This document shows, piece after piece, positions 1-9,054 of a stretch of DNA of 64,000 bases (positions are counted from its first letter, which is position 1; each line of letters starts with the position of its first letter). The stretch comes from Devosia chinhatensis (GTDB taxonomy: Bacteria > Pseudomonadota > Alphaproteobacteria > Rhizobiales > Devosiaceae). A program made the position numbers and the translations under genes. The stretch lies in contig NZ_JZEY01000054.1 of assembly GCF_000969445.1 (NCBI RefSeq), positions 434,001-498,000 of the forward strand, read 5' to 3'. Below the pieces are notes generated by a model, which had not been told where the DNA came from, did not search any database, and was given only the letters and a program-made list of their open reading frames with translations.

Positions 1-364
1 CAATGAACGACCCAGCCAGGCAGATAAACGCGAATGTAGTTGGTCTCGGCACACGGCCGGCCGGTCGCGCCAGCAACCCAAGTGCAATGGTCGTCAACAT
101 GGGCAGAATAAGCACCGGCGCCAAGAGGTCCTGCGGTGCATGATAGACCCACGGCAATGTCCCACATATCAATGCAATGGAGGCGAGAATTGCGAGTGAC
201 GTTGGGTGCAGCAATACGGGTTTTTCGCGCCACCCACAGGTAACGACCGCAATAATGGCGGCGATCAGGGCGACGTATGACCCAATATAGGCCAGGTAGC
301 CGGGCGGAATAATTGTCGCAATTATTGCGATCAATAAGAGCGCTCTCGCAAGTCCGGAAGCCAC
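1..364 (-). CDS. O-antigen ligase/polymerase-like membrane protein, N-terminal part (cut by window edge)
   Basis: The minus strand has an open frame running off the window start, about 121 residues visible. It is strongly hydrophobic, with several closely spaced membrane segments (for example the stretch around ALLLIAIIATIIPPGYLAYIG) as in Wzy/WaaL-type proteins. I chose a GTG start at 364 because AGGA lies seven bases upstream; the frame remains open back to about 450, so a longer N-terminus is possible. It lies downstream of the Wzz-like gene on the same strand, which fits a glycan assembly role. The family call rests only on hydrophobicity and neighbours, since the diagnostic periplasmic loop is outside the window. 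Confidence 0.5.
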   Translation of the reverse strand, partial: MASGLARALLLIAIIATIIPPGYLAYIGSYVALIAAIIAVVTCGWREKPVLLHPTSLAILASIALICGTLPWVYHAPQDLLAPVLILPMLTTIALGLLARPAGRVPRPTTFAFICLAGSFI

Positions 365-506
365 TACTCGTTCCTGTTCTGCAGGAAATCGATCTTCGAT
401 AACCCGTTTGGCGATTTGGCGGGTCAAGATGTTCGGGTCAAAACCTTCGACGGCACCACATCATCTCCCCACTAGGCACTGTGCTGTGGACCAATAACCT
501 GAAGCG

Positions 507-1169
507 TCATTTGGGCTGGCGACGGGTTCTCCAGGCTGAAACGAAACTGATCACACCAGCAACCGCAAGGAACACCACGCCGGCAGTAATCCAGGGCAGG
601 GCCAATCTGATGCCTGGGCCGGTCCCCCGAGCAGAAGTCACTTCCCTGATGACCGGGCGAGAAATCTCGATCAGCCCCGACTGAACGCCTGCCAGGAAGG
701 CAGTGTTTGTGAAGTATTGCTCAGCGATAAAATCGGGCACGATTTCTCGCCGCATGTAGACCGCGAGAGTGTCTGCCTGCGCCTGAACTTCGGCAACCAG
801 CTGCATTGCCAACTCGCTGGATTCCGTCGCTGCCGCTTCGGCGGCGTCCCTGTTCTGGGCGCGGAGGACCACGGGGGCTGCGCCGGCCTCACTGATCAGG
901 GCCCGTGTGGGAGACATCAGGCGAGAACCATAAATATCGGCGATTTCCGTCACGCTGCGGACAGGCGTCCCGGCTCTGTAAATGCCTATGACCAGATCAT
1001 GGCGCGGCTCCTCAACTGCCGTGCTGCCAGCGTTTGCAAATAACAGCGATCCAGTCCAGGCGGTAGCGCCCAGAAACAGCGCGACAGCGAGCCACCTGAA
1101 TGACCAGAGCCAATCGGCGATGTCGAAGGGGCTAAGCTCACCAGCGCTTCGAGGCGTTTGTTGAGGCAT
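507..1169 (-). CDS. Wzz-like chain-length-determinant-type membrane protein
   Basis: A protein of about 220 residues with one membrane segment near the N-terminus (around residues 18-42), a soluble middle rich in Ala/Glu and probably helical, and a second membrane segment close to the C-terminus ending in a basic tail (RTRRQPK). This two-anchor layout is that of Wzz/GumC-type polysaccharide co-polymerases, which set polymer length in the inner membrane; it is shorter than most of them. No kinase motifs are visible. The ATG at 1169 is preferred over the one at 1193 because GGAG lies eight bases before it. It is divergent from wecB and on the same strand as the ligase-like gene. The assignment is by topology and context, not by a sequence motif. 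Confidence 0.5.
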   Translation of the reverse strand: MPQQTPRSAGELSPFDIADWLWSFRWLAVALFLGATAWTGSLLFANAGSTAVEEPRHDLVIGIYRAGTPVRSVTEIADIYGSRLMSPTRALISEAGAAPVVLRAQNRDAAEAAATESSELAMQLVAEVQAQADTLAVYMRREIVPDFIAEQYFTNTAFLAGVQSGLIEISRPVIREVTSARGTGPGIRLALPWITAGVVFLAVAGVISFVSAWRTRRQPK

Positions 1170-1520
1170 CCTCGGTGCTCCGTTTTCCGGCATAAAGGTA
1201 CGGCGGCCCAGCTAAGGCAATTCGCTATTTTAGCCTGCCTCAAGCCGCCAGGTTGCTTTGGGTCGACACCCAAGGCGTGGTCTCTGGCGAGCGCAGGCTT
1301 TTGCTTAGCGTTGTCTGCCAGAACGTCCGGTCAGCGTCTAGGACAAAAAATGCATGTCATTCACGGCGCAGCCTAGCATCAGCTTGACCACACTTCATGG
1401 TCAGCTTATCTCGCTGCGCAGGTCAAGTTGCTCCTGCCACCAGCACGCCCCGCATAAACCATCAATAATGCCGATCCAGATCGGATGGACGCCGACCAAG
1501 GTCTGGCCCCAAGAGGTTAT
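1170..1520. other. Divergent intergenic region, wzz-like gene / wecB
   Basis: A gap of about 350 bases between two divergently transcribed genes. It must hold promoters for the glycan operon on the plus strand and the wzz-like gene on the minus strand, but I see no convincing sigma-70 pair or palindrome. Short open frames here have no ribosome site or recognisable product. Confidence 0.4.
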
Positions 1521-2660
1521 ATGAAAAAAGTACTAATGGTGTTTGGAACCAGACCGGAGGCCATCAAGATGGCGCCGATCTATGAGGTGCTGAGGAATAC
1601 GGCTGGGCTGGAGGTTCGCGTAGCAGTCACGGCCCAGCATCGTGAAATGCTCGATCAGGTGCTGCACCTGTTTGATATTCAACCTCACTACGACTTGGAT
1701 ATCATGAAGCCTGGCCAGGGCCTTTCGGAAATTACCGGCGCGGTGCTGATGGGTCTCAAACCGGTCCTGGACGACTTCTCGCCCGACCTGATGTTGGTCC
1801 ATGGCGACACCACCACGACTCTGTCGGCTTCGCTCGCGGCCTATTATCAGCAGGTAGCGGTGGGGCACGTCGAGGCTGGTTTGCGCACGGGCAACATTTA
1901 TTCCCCGTGGCCCGAAGAAATCAATCGTCGGGTCGCCGGCACGATTGCCCGGCTGCATTTCGCGCCAACAGAAGGTGCGGCGGCCAACCTCCTTGCTGAG
2001 GCAGTGCCCGCAGCGACGATAATGGTAACTGGCAATACGGTTATCGACACCCTCTTCGAGGTTGTGAGGCGGCTGGATGCGGACCCGGAGCAGAGTGCGG
2101 CCCTGGATGCCGAGTTCGGTATCGATCCGTCCCGGCGCATGATCCTGGTCACCGGGCACCGTCGCGAGAGCTTCGGGGGCGGTTTCCAGAGAATTTGCGA
2201 CGCTCTTGCTCTTATTGCGCAACGTGAGGATGTCCAGATTGTCTATCCGGTCCATCTTAACCCCAATGTCAAAGGCCCGGTCGAAAGCTGCCTCGGAGCG
2301 TTGCCGCGCGTTCACCTGGTCGCGCCGCAGACTTATCTGCCCTTCGTCCACCTCATGCGTCGCGCAGACATCATTTTGACCGATTCAGGGGGCGTACAGG
2401 AGGAGGCGCCGTCGCTCGGCAAGCCCGTACTCGTGATGCGTGATACGACCGAGCGACCGGAAGCAATTGATGCCGGAACCGTCAAGCTGGTAGGTACCGA
2501 TACCGATCTGATCGTTCGAGAGACAACCAGACTTCTGGACGACACAGCTGCCTACCAAGCCATGGCGGGCGCTCACAATCCTTATGGCGATGGCCTCGCT
2601 TCCTATCGCATCCGCGATGCCATCCAAAAATTCTTCGGCGTATACGAGGCAGAACAGTGA
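1521..2660 (+). CDS. wecB: UDP-N-acetylglucosamine 2-epimerase (non-hydrolysing)
   Basis: Converts UDP-GlcNAc to UDP-ManNAc in the cytoplasm, the first step toward UDP-ManNAcA. The product of about 379 residues has the family landmarks: the N-terminal [13 protein letters not shown] segment, [29 protein letters not shown], the TGHRRESFG segment and [19 protein letters not shown] near the C-terminus. These match E. coli WecB closely as I recall it. The ATG at 1521 starts directly at the conserved N-terminus and has AAGAGG upstream; the in-frame codon at 1485 would add an unconserved tail. The stop overlaps the wecC start, so the two are translationally coupled. A WbpI-like role on a diacetamido uronic acid is the main alternative. 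Confidence 0.93.
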   Translation: MKKVLMVFGTRPEAIKMAPIYEVLRNTAGLEVRVAVTAQHREMLDQVLHLFDIQPHYDLDIMKPGQGLSEITGAVLMGLKPVLDDFSPDLMLVHGDTTTTLSASLAAYYQQVAVGHVEAGLRTGNIYSPWPEEINRRVAGTIARLHFAPTEGAAANLLAEAVPAATIMVTGNTVIDTLFEVVRRLDADPEQSAALDAEFGIDPSRRMILVTGHRRESFGGGFQRICDALALIAQREDVQIVYPVHLNPNVKGPVESCLGALPRVHLVAPQTYLPFVHLMRRADIILTDSGGVQEEAPSLGKPVLVMRDTTERPEAIDAGTVKLVGTDTDLIVRETTRLLDDTAAYQAMAGAHNPYGDGLASYRIRDAIQKFFGVYEAEQ

Positions 2661-3949
2661 TGCTCGATCGGCCCTTCAAACGCATTTCGGTTATCGGCCT
2701 TGGGTATATCGGACTCCCGACAGCTGCCATGTTTGCCTCGCGGAAAATCGAGGTTATCGGCGTCGATGTAGACCAGCGCGCCGTCGACACAATCAATAGG
2801 GGTGAGGTCCACATTGTTGAGCCCGCTCTGGACATGGTCGTGCGGGCTGCGGTCAAGGAAGGCTATCTACGCGCGGGCACAACTCCCGAGCCTGCCGAGG
2901 CTTTCCTTATCGCCGTGCCCACTCCGTTCAAGGGCGAACATCACGAGCCCGATCTGTCCTTTATCGAGGCTGCCTGCCGGTCCATCGCCCCTGTGCTCAA
3001 GAAGGGGGATCTTGTGATCCTCGAAAGCACCTCGCCGGTCGGCGCCACGGAAACCATGTCCAATTGGCTCGCTTCCGCTCGTCCTGATCTGAGTTTCCCC
3101 CAGACAGAGGGGGAACAGTCGGATATCCGCATCGCCCATTGTCCCGAGCGCGTTCTGCCCGGCAAGGTCATGCAGGAACTAATCACCAATGATCGGATCA
3201 TTGGCGGTATGACCAACCGCTGCTCTGCTCTCGCGGCAGCGCTCTATAAAACCTTCGTAACTGGTGAATGCCTGATCGCTTCGGGTCCGCGCGTCGCTGA
3301 AATGGCCAAACTGACCGAGAACAGTTTCCGCGATGTCAACATTGCCTTTGCCAATGAACTGTCGGTGATCTGCGATAAGCTGAACATGAATGTTTGGGAA
3401 CTGATCGCGCTCGCCAATCGCCATCCACGGGTGAACATTCTGCAGCCGGGCCCGGGCGTGGGCGGTCATTGCATCGCCGTGGACCCGTGGTTCATAGTGT
3501 CCTCGGCGCCCGAGCAAGCGAAGCTTATTCGTACGGCGCGAACGGTGAATGACGCCAAGCCCGACTGGGTGGTCGCCAAAATTCACGAGGCCGTGCTGGG
3601 CTTTCTGGCCGACCACCCTGGGGCACAGCTTCGGGACGTCAAGATCGGCTGCTTTGGTCTGGCCTTCAAAGCCGATATCGACGACTTGCGGGAGAGCCCG
3701 GCCATCGAGATTGTCAAAAGAATCTCAGTGAGCCATCCAGGCCCCGTGTTGGCCGTGGAGCCGAACATCACGAGATTGCCGTCCAAGCTGGGGGATAAGG
3801 TGATGCTTGCCTCACAGGTGGAGGCAATGGAGCAGTGTGACGTTGTTGTGATGCTCGTGGACCACAAGTCTTTCAAGTCGCCTGATATCCGATTTAGGGA
3901 AACCGCGCGGATAATCGACACGAGGGGCATGCTCTACACGAAGGCATAG
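2660..3949 (+). CDS. wecC: UDP-N-acetyl-D-mannosamine dehydrogenase
   Basis: NAD-dependent four-electron oxidation of UDP-ManNAc to UDP-ManNAcA. About 429 residues with an N-terminal Rossmann motif (VIGLGYIGLPTA), PTPFKGEH, the ESTSPVG segment, CPERVLPG, KLTENSFRDVNIAFANEL and the catalytic-cysteine loop GPGVGGHCIAVDPWF, followed by the C-terminal dehydrogenase domain (FGLAFKADIDDLRESPA). The motif set is that of WecC rather than of UDP-glucose or UDP-GlcNAc dehydrogenases. The ATG overlaps the wecB stop by one base (TGATG); a GTG three bases earlier is also possible. Together with wecB it commits UDP-GlcNAc to an N-acetylmannosaminuronic acid precursor for the glycan built by this locus. Confidence 0.93.
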   Translation: MLDRPFKRISVIGLGYIGLPTAAMFASRKIEVIGVDVDQRAVDTINRGEVHIVEPALDMVVRAAVKEGYLRAGTTPEPAEAFLIAVPTPFKGEHHEPDLSFIEAACRSIAPVLKKGDLVILESTSPVGATETMSNWLASARPDLSFPQTEGEQSDIRIAHCPERVLPGKVMQELITNDRIIGGMTNRCSALAAALYKTFVTGECLIASGPRVAEMAKLTENSFRDVNIAFANELSVICDKLNMNVWELIALANRHPRVNILQPGPGVGGHCIAVDPWFIVSSAPEQAKLIRTARTVNDAKPDWVVAKIHEAVLGFLADHPGAQLRDVKIGCFGLAFKADIDDLRESPAIEIVKRISVSHPGPVLAVEPNITRLPSKLGDKVMLASQVEAMEQCDVVVMLVDHKSFKSPDIRFRETARIIDTRGMLYTKA

Positions 3950-4063
3950 GGTCGTTTCGCGCAGTAAGCCTGCAAATTTCTGGTCGTGACCAAGCATGAA
4001 TTGCAGATTTTTGCGCGGGCATGTCGCTGATCGGTTTGTAGATACAAGGATTTAGCGGCGTCG

Positions 4064-5338
4064 ATGGGGCTTTTTTCCGGAGATCTATCCAAGTTACTTG
4101 CAGCAAACGTCTGGGTGAATTTCGTCTTCCTCATGACGTTTGTTGTTCTTGGACTAATTTTGAGCAATGTGGAATTTGGCGCGTTCCGCGTCGCTCAGGC
4201 TTATATAGCTGTCGCCACCACCATTGCCATGTTGGGCCTCAACACCGCAGTGACGCATTTGTTTCCGCGAATGTCACCGGCTGAGCGCAAGGCTGCGCTA
4301 CCAGTGATCCAGCTGCTCGTGGTTGTGTCGTCTCTGATTGCGGGAGTGATTCTCTACGGCATAGTGCCCACCACCGGTGCCCAGGTCGGTTTCTTTCAGC
4401 AGGCACTTTATTTCAGCTCCTTTCCACTAATCGTCGCAGGGGCCGCAATTTGCAATATCGCCTTGGCTGTAATGCAGGCGAACGGAGAACTGGCGGCATA
4501 CTCAAAGTTCCAGATTTTCTGGAAGTCGTCGCTATTTGTCGCTGCGCTGGCGGGAGCCTTTTTTCTGGATGCACTAAGCGTCCTGATTGCGATGGCGTTG
4601 ATATACCCGGTCTTTCTATTGCTCTCGAGCGCTCGCATTCGCAGGCAGGACTTTGTGTTGGACTGGAGCGTCCTGCACCGTCTTGGTCCGCAGTTCTTTA
4701 AAAGTGCGATCTGGCCATTTGCCGCCGCCTGCGCGTCGATCGTCTATGCGAACCTGGAGTTCCTCAGTATTGGCGAGGTTGATCTGAGCTCGGGCCTTGC
4801 AGGCGACTATTCGCTGGCTTCACTGATCTTTATCGGTGGAGCTGCCCTGTTTCTGCCGTTCCAGACCTTTGCAGGCAGCCGCGTCGTCAACAGGAGGATC
4901 ACCTTGTCGGGCCTGTTTGGACTGCAGGCCATCTGCCTGGCGACGATCATGCTCGTTGCGATTTGCGCCTATGGTGTTGCGCAAGTCCTGCACTACCTTG
5001 ACCCTGTCAAATTCAGCGGCAATTTTTTGGATTTCGCGTTCCTAGTCTGTCTGAAGCTGTCGGTTTGGGGGTCTTACGCCGTCATCGGAAGCGTACTGTA
5101 CTATCTCGACAAGGGGTTTCAGTCCTTTATTCTGTCTCTGTTCGCGCTTTCTGCAACTTTACTTGCTTTTTTTATCCTGGATGTGGCGACATTGCGGGAT
5201 GTCGTAATCGTCCAGATACTTTCGAGCGTCTTGGTGATGCTGGGCAGCGCATGGCTGGCCTACGCAGGCTTCCGAAAGCGAGATCTCCAACCCCAGACTC
5301 AGCCCGGATCATCTGATGCTGGCCAATCGGAGCTGTAA
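4064..5338 (+). CDS. Polysaccharide flippase, Wzx-type (MOP superfamily)
   Basis: About 424 residues that are almost wholly hydrophobic, with some 12 membrane segments and short polar loops, as in Wzx/RfbX flippases that move undecaprenyl-linked repeat units across the inner membrane. There is no strict sequence signature; the call rests on topology, length and its place between sugar-nucleotide genes. Base composition is visibly lower in GC than in the neighbouring enzymes (long T-rich runs), as is common for wzx and wzy genes that diversify by exchange. It stands apart from wecC by about 110 bases and from the next gene by about 150, so it may have its own promoter. The ribosome site is weak. 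Confidence 0.8.
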   Translation: MGLFSGDLSKLLAANVWVNFVFLMTFVVLGLILSNVEFGAFRVAQAYIAVATTIAMLGLNTAVTHLFPRMSPAERKAALPVIQLLVVVSSLIAGVILYGIVPTTGAQVGFFQQALYFSSFPLIVAGAAICNIALAVMQANGELAAYSKFQIFWKSSLFVAALAGAFFLDALSVLIAMALIYPVFLLLSSARIRRQDFVLDWSVLHRLGPQFFKSAIWPFAAACASIVYANLEFLSIGEVDLSSGLAGDYSLASLIFIGGAALFLPFQTFAGSRVVNRRITLSGLFGLQAICLATIMLVAICAYGVAQVLHYLDPVKFSGNFLDFAFLVCLKLSVWGSYAVIGSVLYYLDKGFQSFILSLFALSATLLAFFILDVATLRDVVIVQILSSVLVMLGSAWLAYAGFRKRDLQPQTQPGSSDAGQSEL

Positions 5339-5490
5339 CTTGAACGACCTGTTCTTGCGCGGGAGCGCACTGCCATGGCATGAGCCTGCCAGACAATTGG
5401 CAAACGTCCCGCGAGCCGGAGAGATCGCTGGGATGCCAATCTGGCCGCTGAAGCAACCCCGTTGCGGGTCATCCCGGGTATGGAGACGAC

Positions 5491-6621
5491 ATGAAAGTTC
5501 CCTTTATCGACATAGCGCGACACGAAGAGGGCTTTCGCTCGGCGTGGAGCGATAAGGTCGCTCGGATGACCGCCGAGACCCAGTTCATGGGTGGTGCCGA
5601 AGTCAAGGCTCTCGAGGATCAGCTGTCGACCTATTGCGGAACCAGCTTTGCCGTGTCCTGCGCCAACGGTACCGACGCTATCCAGCTTGCCTTGCGGGCG
5701 CTGGGCGTCGGCCGGGACGATGTGGTGCTGGTGCCCAATGCGACATTCTGGGCGACGTTCGAAGCGGTGGTGAACGTCAATGCCATACCGGTCACTGTCG
5801 ATATCAGCCTCACCGATGGCGGCATTGATCTTGCCGCCTTCGAGGAGGCTATCGAGGCCGAAAAGCCCAAGGCCGCCATCGTCGCGCATCTCTATGGCTG
5901 GGGCACAAATGCGCTGACCGCTTTGCGCGCGCTGTGCTTGGAACGCGGCGTGCAGCTTATCGAAGATGGCGCGCAAGCCTTTGGCGTCACCCATGACAAT
6001 GCGCCCATCTATGCCGGCGCGCTGATTTCGACTGTATCCTTCTATCCGGCCAAGGTGCTGGGCGCAGCCGGCGATGCCGGCGCCGTGCTGACCAATGACG
6101 CGGAGCTCGCGACGCGGGTCCGGCGCCTCAGCAACCATGGTCGCACCGAGCACTATGGCTTCGGCGATGTGGGCTGGAACTCGCGAATGGATTCGCTGCA
6201 GGCCGCGTATCTCAACCTGTCCTTCGACCATATCGACGCCCGGATCGCCTCGCGTCGCGCCGCGGCCGACGAGTACCGCCGGCTGCTGCCGGCTCTGGGC
6301 ATCGTGCCGATGGCGGCGCCTCCGTCCTATGGCGAAAACGGATACTGCAATGTCTGCCTGATCGAGGATGCAGCGCAGAAGACGCGGATCGAGGATGTAC
6401 TGCGCACAAAGGAGATCGGCTTCGGCAATATCTATCCGGGCACGATCGCCTCGCAGGCCGGCGCCAAACCTTATCTCAAGGCGCATTACGGCGGCGACAA
6501 CGGCGACCGGTTGAGCCGTTCGGTCCTCAACCTGCCGCTTTTCGCCTACATCACCCAGCGTGAAATCGCCTCGGTGGTCGAGGCCTTGTCCGAAGCTCTC
6601 GATGCCAGGGGTGCAGCATGA
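5491..6621 (+). CDS. DegT/DnrJ/EryC1/StrS aminotransferase, WbpE-like
   Basis: PLP-dependent sugar aminotransferase, about 376 residues. The cofactor-binding set is visible: EDGAQ with Asp159, and the internal aldimine lysine Lys188 in SFYPAKVLGAAGDAGAV. Followed immediately by an acetyltransferase and a Gfo/Idh oxidoreductase, it matches the WbpE/WlbC position of the UDP-GlcNAc(3NAc)A pathway: amination of a 3-keto-uronic acid sugar nucleotide. The start is MKVPFIDIARHEEG, a typical family N-terminus. The last four bases overlap the next gene (ATGA), so the module is translationally coupled. The exact sugar and amination position are inferred from neighbours. Confidence 0.85.
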   Translation: MKVPFIDIARHEEGFRSAWSDKVARMTAETQFMGGAEVKALEDQLSTYCGTSFAVSCANGTDAIQLALRALGVGRDDVVLVPNATFWATFEAVVNVNAIPVTVDISLTDGGIDLAAFEEAIEAEKPKAAIVAHLYGWGTNALTALRALCLERGVQLIEDGAQAFGVTHDNAPIYAGALISTVSFYPAKVLGAAGDAGAVLTNDAELATRVRRLSNHGRTEHYGFGDVGWNSRMDSLQAAYLNLSFDHIDARIASRRAAADEYRRLLPALGIVPMAAPPSYGENGYCNVCLIEDAAQKTRIEDVLRTKEIGFGNIYPGTIASQAGAKPYLKAHYGGDNGDRLSRSVLNLPLFAYITQREIASVVEALSEALDARGAA

Positions 6622-7127
6622 GCCAGTCTGCCGACGTCTTCATTCATACGAGCGCACATGTGTCCCCCCAGGCTCGGCTAGGCAGCGGTACCAAGGTCTG
6701 GATCAATGTCCAGATTCGGGAGAATGTATCGATCGGTGAAAACTGCATCATCTCCAAAGATGTCTATATCGACGAGGGCGTGAGTATCGGCGACCGCTGC
6801 AAGGTTCAGAACAGCGTCTCGGTCTATAAAGGCGTCACCATTGCCGATGACGTCTTCGTCGGCCCCAATGCCTGCTTCACCAACGATCTGGTGCCGCGCG
6901 CCTTCAATACTGGCTGGTCGATCACACCCACCAAAGTGGAAACCGGCGCCAGCATCGGCGCCAATGCCACCATCGTCTGTGGCGTCACGCTGGGCGAGTA
7001 TTGCATGGTAGCCGCAGGCAGCGTTGTCACCCGCGACGTGCCCCCCTACACTCTGGTGAAAGGCAACCCAGCGCGAGTTGCGGGCAGGATCAACAAAATG
7101 GGCCAGCGGGTCCCCGAGACCGAATAA
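6618..7127 (+). CDS. Hexapeptide-repeat sugar N-acetyltransferase, WbpD-like
   Basis: About 169 residues of left-handed beta-helix repeats ([I/V]GXXXX pattern, for example SIGENCI, SIGDRCK, VFVGPNACF, SIGANATIVCGVTLG) ending in the family tail GNPARVAGRI. WbpD/WlbB enzymes acetylate the 3-amino group installed by the preceding aminotransferase, using acetyl-CoA in a trimeric active site. The FTNDLVPRAF segment is typical of the WbpD-type subgroup. It overlaps the aminotransferase by four bases and the oxidoreductase by one, consistent with a three-gene pathway module. The substrate remains inferred. Confidence 0.85.
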   Translation: MSQSADVFIHTSAHVSPQARLGSGTKVWINVQIRENVSIGENCIISKDVYIDEGVSIGDRCKVQNSVSVYKGVTIADDVFVGPNACFTNDLVPRAFNTGWSITPTKVETGASIGANATIVCGVTLGEYCMVAAGSVVTRDVPPYTLVKGNPARVAGRINKMGQRVPETE

Positions 7128-8083
7128 TGAGCGCCTCAGCACTGAAAATCGGCCTGGTCGGCCTCGGCAGCATGGGCAAGAACCACCTGCGCATTCTCTC
7201 GATGCTCAAGGAGGCCGAACTTGTCTTCATATCCGACCTGAACCAGCAGGCGGCCCAGCAATTGGCGGCGACGCATGGCACCCGTGCCGTGGCCGACCCG
7301 TTCGCAGCGCTGGACACCGTCGATGCCGTCGTCATCTGCACGCCCACGGCCACGCATGCCGACTACATCATGCACATCGGCAAGTCAGTAAAGAATATCT
7401 TCGTCGAAAAGCCGCTGGCGGCGACCGTAGAGGAAGCCCGCGTCGTCAAGGATTTTGCCGATGCCAACGGCGTCAACGTGCAGGTTGGCTTCATCGAGCG
7501 CTACAATCCCGCCGTGCAGGGCCTCAAGGATATTCTAGAGAAGTCCGAGCGCGTCATCAGCGTGGACTTCACCCGCACCAACAAGCTCAGCTCGCGCATC
7601 ACCGACGTAGACGTGGTGATCGACCTGATGATCCACGATATCGATCTGGCGCTCTATATCAACGGTCCGGCCCGTTCGGTGGCCGCGCACGGATTTGCGC
7701 GCGGTGACGTCATCGACTTTGCTTCGACGCTTATCACTCATGACAATGGCCGGTTCTCGCGCATCCAGGCAAGCCGCATCACCGAAAAGAAGATGCGCAA
7801 GATCGAAGCGACGTGCACCGACATGTTTGTCGACTGCGAATTGCTGCGCAAGGAAATCCTGATTACCCGGCAGTCCGAGATCGTGCAGGCAGAAGGCCAG
7901 CCCTACAAGATCACAGCGACCCAGGAAGCGGTCGAGGTGCGCCCGCAGGAAGCGCTTCTGTCGGAACTGCTGGCCTTCATCGCAAGCTGCGCCGCCCATC
8001 CGGGTGACAATTATCCCAATGCAAAAGCTGGCCTTTCGGCGCTCGAAATCGCCGATACCGTCAGAAACGAGGTACTGAAATGA
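7127..8083 (+). CDS. Gfo/Idh/MocA-family oxidoreductase, WbpB/WlbA-like
   Basis: About 318 residues with the N-terminal Rossmann motif GLVGLGSMGKNH (residues 9-20), CTPTATHADY and the catalytic EKP triplet (residues 94-96). WbpB/WlbA enzymes oxidise C3 of UDP-N-acetylglucosaminuronic acid, giving the ketone aminated by the WbpE-like enzyme upstream. The ATG at 7127 shares a base with the preceding stop; the same frame is open further upstream but only inside the acetyltransferase gene. It overlaps the following SDR gene by four bases. The gene order (aminotransferase, acetyltransferase, oxidase) differs from the biochemical order, but the set is complete. Confidence 0.83.
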   Translation: MSASALKIGLVGLGSMGKNHLRILSMLKEAELVFISDLNQQAAQQLAATHGTRAVADPFAALDTVDAVVICTPTATHADYIMHIGKSVKNIFVEKPLAATVEEARVVKDFADANGVNVQVGFIERYNPAVQGLKDILEKSERVISVDFTRTNKLSSRITDVDVVIDLMIHDIDLALYINGPARSVAAHGFARGDVIDFASTLITHDNGRFSRIQASRITEKKMRKIEATCTDMFVDCELLRKEILITRQSEIVQAEGQPYKITATQEAVEVRPQEALLSELLAFIASCAAHPGDNYPNAKAGLSALEIADTVRNEVLK

Positions 8084-9054
8084 CCGACAGGTCCTTAGCG
8101 GGCAAGACTATCCTGGTAACGGGCGGCGCGGGCTTCATCGGCAGCCACCTTGTCGACCGGCTGCTCGTCGAAGGCGCGGCGCATGTCGCCGTCATCGACA
8201 ACCTGTTCGTCGGCTCCGAAGCCAATCTCGCCGCCGCACTGGCAACCGGCAAGGTTACCTTCTATCGCGACGACGCCGAATTCGCCGACAGCCTGCGCTA
8301 TATCACCGAAAAGCACGCTATCGACATCGTGTTCAACTGCGCCACCAAGGCGCTGAACTATTCCTTCATCAACCCCGCCAATGCTTTTGGCACCAACGTC
8401 ACCGTAGCGCTGAACCTGCTCGAACTGCAGCGCGCAGGTGCGTTCAAGACGCTGTGCCATTTCTCCACCTCGGAAGTGTACGGCACCGCCGTCTATGAGC
8501 CGATGGACGAAAAGCATCCGCGCAACCCGACGACGACCTATGCCGCCGGCAAGGCTGCCGCCGACCTTGCAGTCGAAAGCTACGTCCACATGTTCGGCGT
8601 CGATGCCTTCATCGTGCGTCCGTTCAACAATTATGGTCCGCGCCAGAACTATCGCGGCCTGCTGGCCGGCATCATCCCGATCACGGCCTGGCGCATCCTC
8701 AATGGCGGCCAGCCGGAGCTGCATGGCGAAGGCACACAGACGCGCGATTTCATCATGGTGCAAGACACCGTCGATGCCGTGATCAAGCTGTTCAAGGTGT
8801 TGCCGGCTGGAGAGTCGGTCAACATTTCCAGCGACAACCAGACTAGCATGTCGGATCTGGTTCACCGCATCGCTGCACGGCTCAACTATGGCGGTGAGAT
8901 CCTGCGCAAGCCGGCCCGCCGTGCCGACGTGCTGTGCCACAATGCCAGCAATGGAAAGGTCAAGAGCCTGATCAGCTATTCCCTCACGCCTTTCGATGAG
9001 GGCCTGGCGCAAACGCTTGACTGGTATGTCAACGAAATCGGTGACAAGCGATGA
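8080..9054 (+). CDS. NAD-dependent SDR epimerase/dehydratase (sugar nucleotide)
   Basis: Extended short-chain dehydrogenase of about 324 residues. Visible motifs are the nucleotide-binding TGGAGFIGSH (residues 14-23), the FSTSEVYG segment around residues 128-135 and the catalytic YAAGK (Tyr154, Lys158). NNYGPRQNYRG and GTQTRDFIMVQD are typical of sugar 4-epimerases and 4,6-dehydratases. It opens the second amino-sugar module: SDR, aminotransferase, acyltransferase, each overlapping the next. The sugar acted on cannot be read from sequence; a UDP-linked keto or 4-epimer intermediate for the aminotransferase is the likely product. Confidence 0.82.
   Translation: MTDRSLAGKTILVTGGAGFIGSHLVDRLLVEGAAHVAVIDNLFVGSEANLAAALATGKVTFYRDDAEFADSLRYITEKHAIDIVFNCATKALNYSFINPANAFGTNVTVALNLLELQRAGAFKTLCHFSTSEVYGTAVYEPMDEKHPRNPTTTYAAGKAAADLAVESYVHMFGVDAFIVRPFNNYGPRQNYRGLLAGIIPITAWRILNGGQPELHGEGTQTRDFIMVQDTVDAVIKLFKVLPAGESVNISSDNQTSMSDLVHRIAARLNYGGEILRKPARRADVLCHNASNGKVKSLISYSLTPFDEGLAQTLDWYVNEIGDKR

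Noticed and set aside
1533..2351. 272-codon open frame on the minus strand inside wecB
   Set aside because: It is a shadow of a strongly conserved WecB on the plus strand; the translated sequence has no family features.
5299..6486. 395-codon open frame on the minus strand opposite the WbpE-like gene
   Set aside because: Arg/Gly/Ala-rich composition typical of an antisense frame in GC-rich DNA; the plus-strand aminotransferase has all catalytic motifs.
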